Below, piece by piece: positions 40,663-42,715 of a stretch of 42,715 nucleotides of DNA. This DNA is from Collinsella sp. (lineage in GTDB: Bacteria > Actinomycetota > Coriobacteriia > Coriobacteriales > Coriobacteriaceae), in assembly GCA_019419625.1 (NCBI GenBank), contig DXZO01000042.1:28020-70734 (forward strand), written 5' to 3'. Under the pieces are notes generated by a model. That model ran no database searches and had not been told where the DNA came from. It saw only the letters and a list, made by a program, of their open reading frames with translations. Within the stretch, counting starts at the first letter, position 1. Each line of letters opens with the position of its first letter. The translations under genes and the position numbers were made by a program.

Positions 40663-40748
40663 ATGTATTGTTAGGCTTAGCCCAACCTAAAACCGATGGT
40701 TTCGCGCTGGTTTCAATCCGCAACAACACAAACATACGCTCTGACCTG

Positions 40749-41195
40749 CTAGTTTGGCGGGTTTTCCTGCTTCTTTTTCGGCCTGCCGCCCTTAGCTCCG
40801 TTGACGCGCTGCTTGCCAAAATAAAGGGCGTTTTTGCACATCCTTTCGCTCTCGATTCGGCCTTTTCCGTCCCTCACGAGCAAGCCGATCTCAAGCAGGC
40901 AGTCGATGAAATCTCGTGTCTCGGCGATGCTCACCGTCTCGTCGAACGCCCCCATCGAGCGCATACCGATTGCGCCGGCTAGAATGAGCCAGTCTTCATC
41001 GGTGTCCACCGCGATTGAGTGATGCTTGGTGATCGCCAGAAGCTCGCAGAGCCGCCAGTAAGCGCCGTAGCCCTCGTTACCGCGACGCATGAGCAGCCGC
41101 TGGCATTTGATGTCCCGCTGCGCGTTAGCGTCGTGCTGGAACCACGCCATGGGTTCCTGCGCCTGATCGTGCACGTCTTTAGGAATCGCCGTCAT
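40749..41195 (-). CDS. replisome-organiser-type protein, DUF4373-like N-terminal domain
   Basis: 148 residues from ATG 41195 (GGGAGG 8 bases upstream). MAWFQHDANAQRDIKCQRLL and YGAYWRLCELLAITKHHSI match the N-terminal domain found in Lin1244/Lin1753-type and DnaD-like phage replication proteins. The end is basic (NGAKGGRPKKKQENPP). Such proteins normally continue into a DnaD-like C-terminal part that is missing here, so it is short for the class. It lies beside the iteron region, supporting a replication role. Confidence 0.72.
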   Translation of the reverse strand: MTAIPKDVHDQAQEPMAWFQHDANAQRDIKCQRLLMRRGNEGYGAYWRLCELLAITKHHSIAVDTDEDWLILAGAIGMRSMGAFDETVSIAETRDFIDCLLEIGLLVRDGKGRIESERMCKNALYFGKQRVNGAKGGRPKKKQENPPN

Positions 41196-41439
41196 CGTCA
41201 TCACCTCCCGTCGTTAATCCATCGCTTGTCCCCTGCTGGTGCCAGCCGTCCCAAAGGCACTTGCCAACCTCGCGGCAGTTAGTCCAGACGGTCGTTCCGC
41301 GAAAGCCACATGCGCTCTTGGGCTTTTCGCCGTGCTCGAGCAGATGAAGCTCGAACCGGCATTGCCCGGGCGTTGGCATCGGCTGCTCACCAAAGAGATC
41401 GAGCGCCAGCTGCTCAGCGCTCTTTGAGCTGCTGCACAT
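41179..41439 (-). CDS. phage hypothetical protein with Cys residues
   Basis: 86 residues. It has AEQLALDLFGEQPMPTPGQC, then ACGFRGTTVWTNC and GKCLWDGW, giving spaced Cys residues that could bind metal, and an acidic end (GGDDDDGDS). Overlaps both neighbouring genes. No family recognised. Confidence 0.65.
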   Translation of the reverse strand: MCSSSKSAEQLALDLFGEQPMPTPGQCRFELHLLEHGEKPKSACGFRGTTVWTNCREVGKCLWDGWHQQGTSDGLTTGGDDDDGDS

Positions 41440-41683
41440 ACGCGTTGCACGCCGATTTGGTCATCAAGTGGACAAACATGCCAGGTGTCATATCGTCGAG
41501 CTTGTCGCTCTCAAGCAGGTCTTTCATGGCAACGATGGGCGTCCCCATGAAACAGAGAGCCAGGTCGGTATCAAGCTCGACGCTCTCACCGCTCTTGGAG
41601 TTGAAGACCGTAATGGTGCCGTTGGTCTTGCTGATGTACTCGGCAACGGAATCGAGGAACTTGATTGCTTCCTTACGCTTCAT
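41414..41683 (-). CDS. phage hypothetical protein, 89 aa
   Basis: 89 residues from ATG 41683 (AAGGAG about 10 bases upstream). It begins MKRKEAIKFLDSVAEYISK and has a beta-rich core (TITVFNSKSGESVELDTDLA) and helical end. No domain recognised. Overlaps the next and previous genes slightly, as in the rest of the early operon. Confidence 0.7.
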   Translation of the reverse strand: MKRKEAIKFLDSVAEYISKTNGTITVFNSKSGESVELDTDLALCFMGTPIVAMKDLLESDKLDDMTPGMFVHLMTKSACNAYVQQLKER

Positions 41684-42077
41684 GATGGTTGTTCTCCTTG
41701 TCATAGATTGAATTGCGAAGCTTGATGTTCAGCTTTGGATGCCGCTTTAGAAGCCAACGGGCTAGAAGCGGCGTATCCGTGTTGTTAATGCCGTAGACGT
41801 GCTCAACGCCGTTTCCGTCAACAAACGGAACGCCGACGAGCGTGACGCTACCTTCGTAACGCTGCTTCTCAATGAGGTACTTGGCGCTTACCCGGATACC
41901 TCGCTGGTCGATTGCGAGCGCCGTAAGCTCGATCTGCCGCAGCGCCCTTGGATTGGTCTCGCACCAGAGCTTGAAAAGCTCCTGCCGGTCTTGCAGCTTG
42001 AGCGGCACCGGATACATTGCCAACTGTTCCTGCCGCATCACGGATTCGAGCGGCTGGGTGTAATCGTCAACATCCAT
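41673..42077 (-). CDS. phage hypothetical protein, 134 aa
   Basis: 134 residues. The N-terminal part has PVPLKLQDRQELFKLWCE and RALRQIELTALAIDQRGIRV, a helical pattern repeated in early phage proteins of Gram-positive hosts. The C-terminal part has GVPFVDGNGVEHVYGINNTD and LLKRHPKLNIKLR. No catalytic motif seen. Function unknown. Confidence 0.7.
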   Translation of the reverse strand: MDVDDYTQPLESVMRQEQLAMYPVPLKLQDRQELFKLWCETNPRALRQIELTALAIDQRGIRVSAKYLIEKQRYEGSVTLVGVPFVDGNGVEHVYGINNTDTPLLARWLLKRHPKLNIKLRNSIYDKENNHHEA

Positions 42078-42273
42078 GGCGCTTCCTTGCTTCGCGGCTC
42101 ATAAAGCGCCTGAATGCCACTTCTGCGACCTCTCGCGGTGCCGATGGCGGCACGGGCAGTCTGTGGCGCGTGCGAACGTCTCCTACGCCGCTCACGCCCG
42201 GTCTGTGGGCTTCCTCGATGATCAGCCGCGCGACCCAAAAACCGTTCGCGTCACGGTCGAGATAGCCCCTCAT
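42067..42273 (-). CDS. phage hypothetical protein, 68 aa
   Basis: 68 residues from ATG 42273, whose ATGA overlaps the stop of the upstream gene. Start MRGYLDRDANGFWVARLII; the second half is basic (FRRFMSREARKRHG). No family recognised. Confidence 0.6.
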   Translation of the reverse strand: MRGYLDRDANGFWVARLIIEEAHRPGVSGVGDVRTRHRLPVPPSAPREVAEVAFRRFMSREARKRHGC

Positions 42274-42446
42274 TGGTCGACCATTCGGACGATAAACCAC
42301 AGCTCAAGACCGGCAAGGACGAACGGTAGCCAAGGCAGGTTGTACGTCTCCGTAAGCCAGATAATGGCACCAGCCAGGGCGATGCCGAGGGCAACGGCAG
42401 TTGCTATGAACAACCAGAGCGTCAAAACATCGATAAATTCATCCAT
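42270..42446 (-). CDS. small phage membrane protein, two spans
   Basis: 58 residues from ATG 42446, overlapping the stop of the XRE gene in TAATG, with GGAGG upstream. Two hydrophobic spans (VLTLWLFIATAVALGIALAG and WLPFVLAGLELWFIV). Function unknown. Confidence 0.68.
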   Translation of the reverse strand: MDEFIDVLTLWLFIATAVALGIALAGAIIWLTETYNLPWLPFVLAGLELWFIVRMVDQ

Positions 42447-42670
42447 TACGCGATTTCCTCCCATCCCATCAAATCGTTAGGGCTGATGTTGGCAACATCA
42501 CAGATAGCCATGATCTTGTCAGCGCCGGGGATATAGCCCTCGCCGCTCTCGTACTTGACAACGGAATCTTTGGAGATGCCAACACGGCTAGCAAATTCAT
42601 CCTGCGTGATGTCGAGCTTGGCGCGAGCGGCACGAAGATTTGCGGCGAAAACCTCTTTGTTGAACGTCAT
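42446..42670 (-). CDS. XRE-family HTH regulator
   Basis: 74 residues from ATG 42670 (AGGAGG upstream). A single Cro/C1-type HTH: NLRAARAKLDITQDEFASRV, then GISKDSVVKYESGEGYIPG, ending in the NISPNDLMGWEE helix. It is transcribed with the early operon rather than divergently, which suits a Cro-like or accessory regulator; a C1-type repressor may lie beyond the right edge. Confidence 0.88.
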   Translation of the reverse strand: MTFNKEVFAANLRAARAKLDITQDEFASRVGISKDSVVKYESGEGYIPGADKIMAICDVANISPNDLMGWEEIA

Positions 42671-42715
42671 ACGGTTCACCTCCTTTCATTGAGCGATGAT
42701 TGCAAACCCTGCTTG

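Larger units (their letters stand above)
12828..42715. mobile_element. siphovirus-type prophage with DGR, right end outside the window
   Basis: A continuous set of phage modules: lysis, DGR, tail, head, packaging, regulator, dUTPase/SSB, integrase and small early genes, nearly all on the minus strand. HK97-type capsid and protease, a Dit/tail-spike baseplate and a long tape measure (868 aa) indicate a long non-contractile tail. No inactivating frameshift was seen in the core genes, so it may be functional. The left boundary is set by the last chromosomal gene and the CCA-terminator feature; the right boundary is not reached. Confidence 0.93.

Overview
The window is high-GC DNA that most resembles Coriobacteriia (Actinomycetota), probably Collinsella. 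This is an inference from gene content (SARP-type regulator, actinobacterial mIHF-type protein, PFL/UPF0210 protein, the nagB, EIIA-Glc, glmM and rpsI-rplM block) and not from a database match. Chromosomal DNA occupies about 1-12.8 kb. A siphovirus-type prophage occupies about 12.83 kb to the right edge, and its right end lies outside the window.

Chromosomal part. On the plus strand are the 3' end of a cobalamin-dependent methionine synthase-like gene, a PFL-family gene, a 134-bp nested palindrome, a class I methyltransferase and a YhbY RNA-binding protein. On the minus strand are a 999-aa AAA-type ATPase with a C-terminal SARP-like DNA-binding/BTAD module, nagB, an EIIA-Glc PTS protein, glmM, rpsI and rplM (with promoter and leader hairpin), and a patatin-like phospholipase. 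Between 12.2 and 12.8 kb is a gene-free zone with 62-bp tandem repeats and a duplicated 50-bp sequence. It ends in a strong minus-strand terminator that directly follows a CCTCCACCA sequence, the candidate left attachment site.

Prophage. A small plus-strand cassette (two tiny peptides and a ribbon-helix-helix-like protein) sits at the left edge. Everything else runs on the minus strand. Read in the direction of transcription, from the right edge leftward, the order is: an XRE regulator and small early genes, a replisome-type protein, a non-coding zone with GTTGAAAAC iterons and a large hairpin, more small early genes (several with Cys-rich zinc-ribbon motifs), tyrosine integrase, mIHF-like protein, SSB, dUTPase, an ArpU/DUF1492-like regulator and a terminator. 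Then come HNH nuclease, terminase small and large subunits, portal, HK97 protease, major capsid, head-tail connectors, major tail protein, tail chaperones, tape measure, distal tail protein, tail spike, BppU-like baseplate protein, the variable tail protein, a reverse transcriptase, XkdX-like protein, holin, a membrane-anchored C39-like protein and a GH25 lysozyme with Cpl-7 repeats.

The main discovery is a compact diversity-generating retroelement (DGR) at 16.15-17.67 kb. A 110-bp variable repeat (VR, 17560-17669) forms the C-terminal end of the 530-aa tail protein. A 110-bp template repeat (TR, 17343-17452) lies 107 bp downstream, followed by a 342-aa reverse transcriptase with a YADD motif. 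Aligned without gaps, TR and VR differ at 14 positions. All 14 are adenines in the coding-strand TR, and all 13 affected codons change the amino acid. This is the signature of adenine-directed mutagenic retrohoming. By analogy with known phage DGRs it would diversify the receptor-binding tip of the tail. No accessory Avd gene is visible, two hairpins follow the VR, and the RT has Leu where a Gln is usual in motif 4 (GSYLSL).
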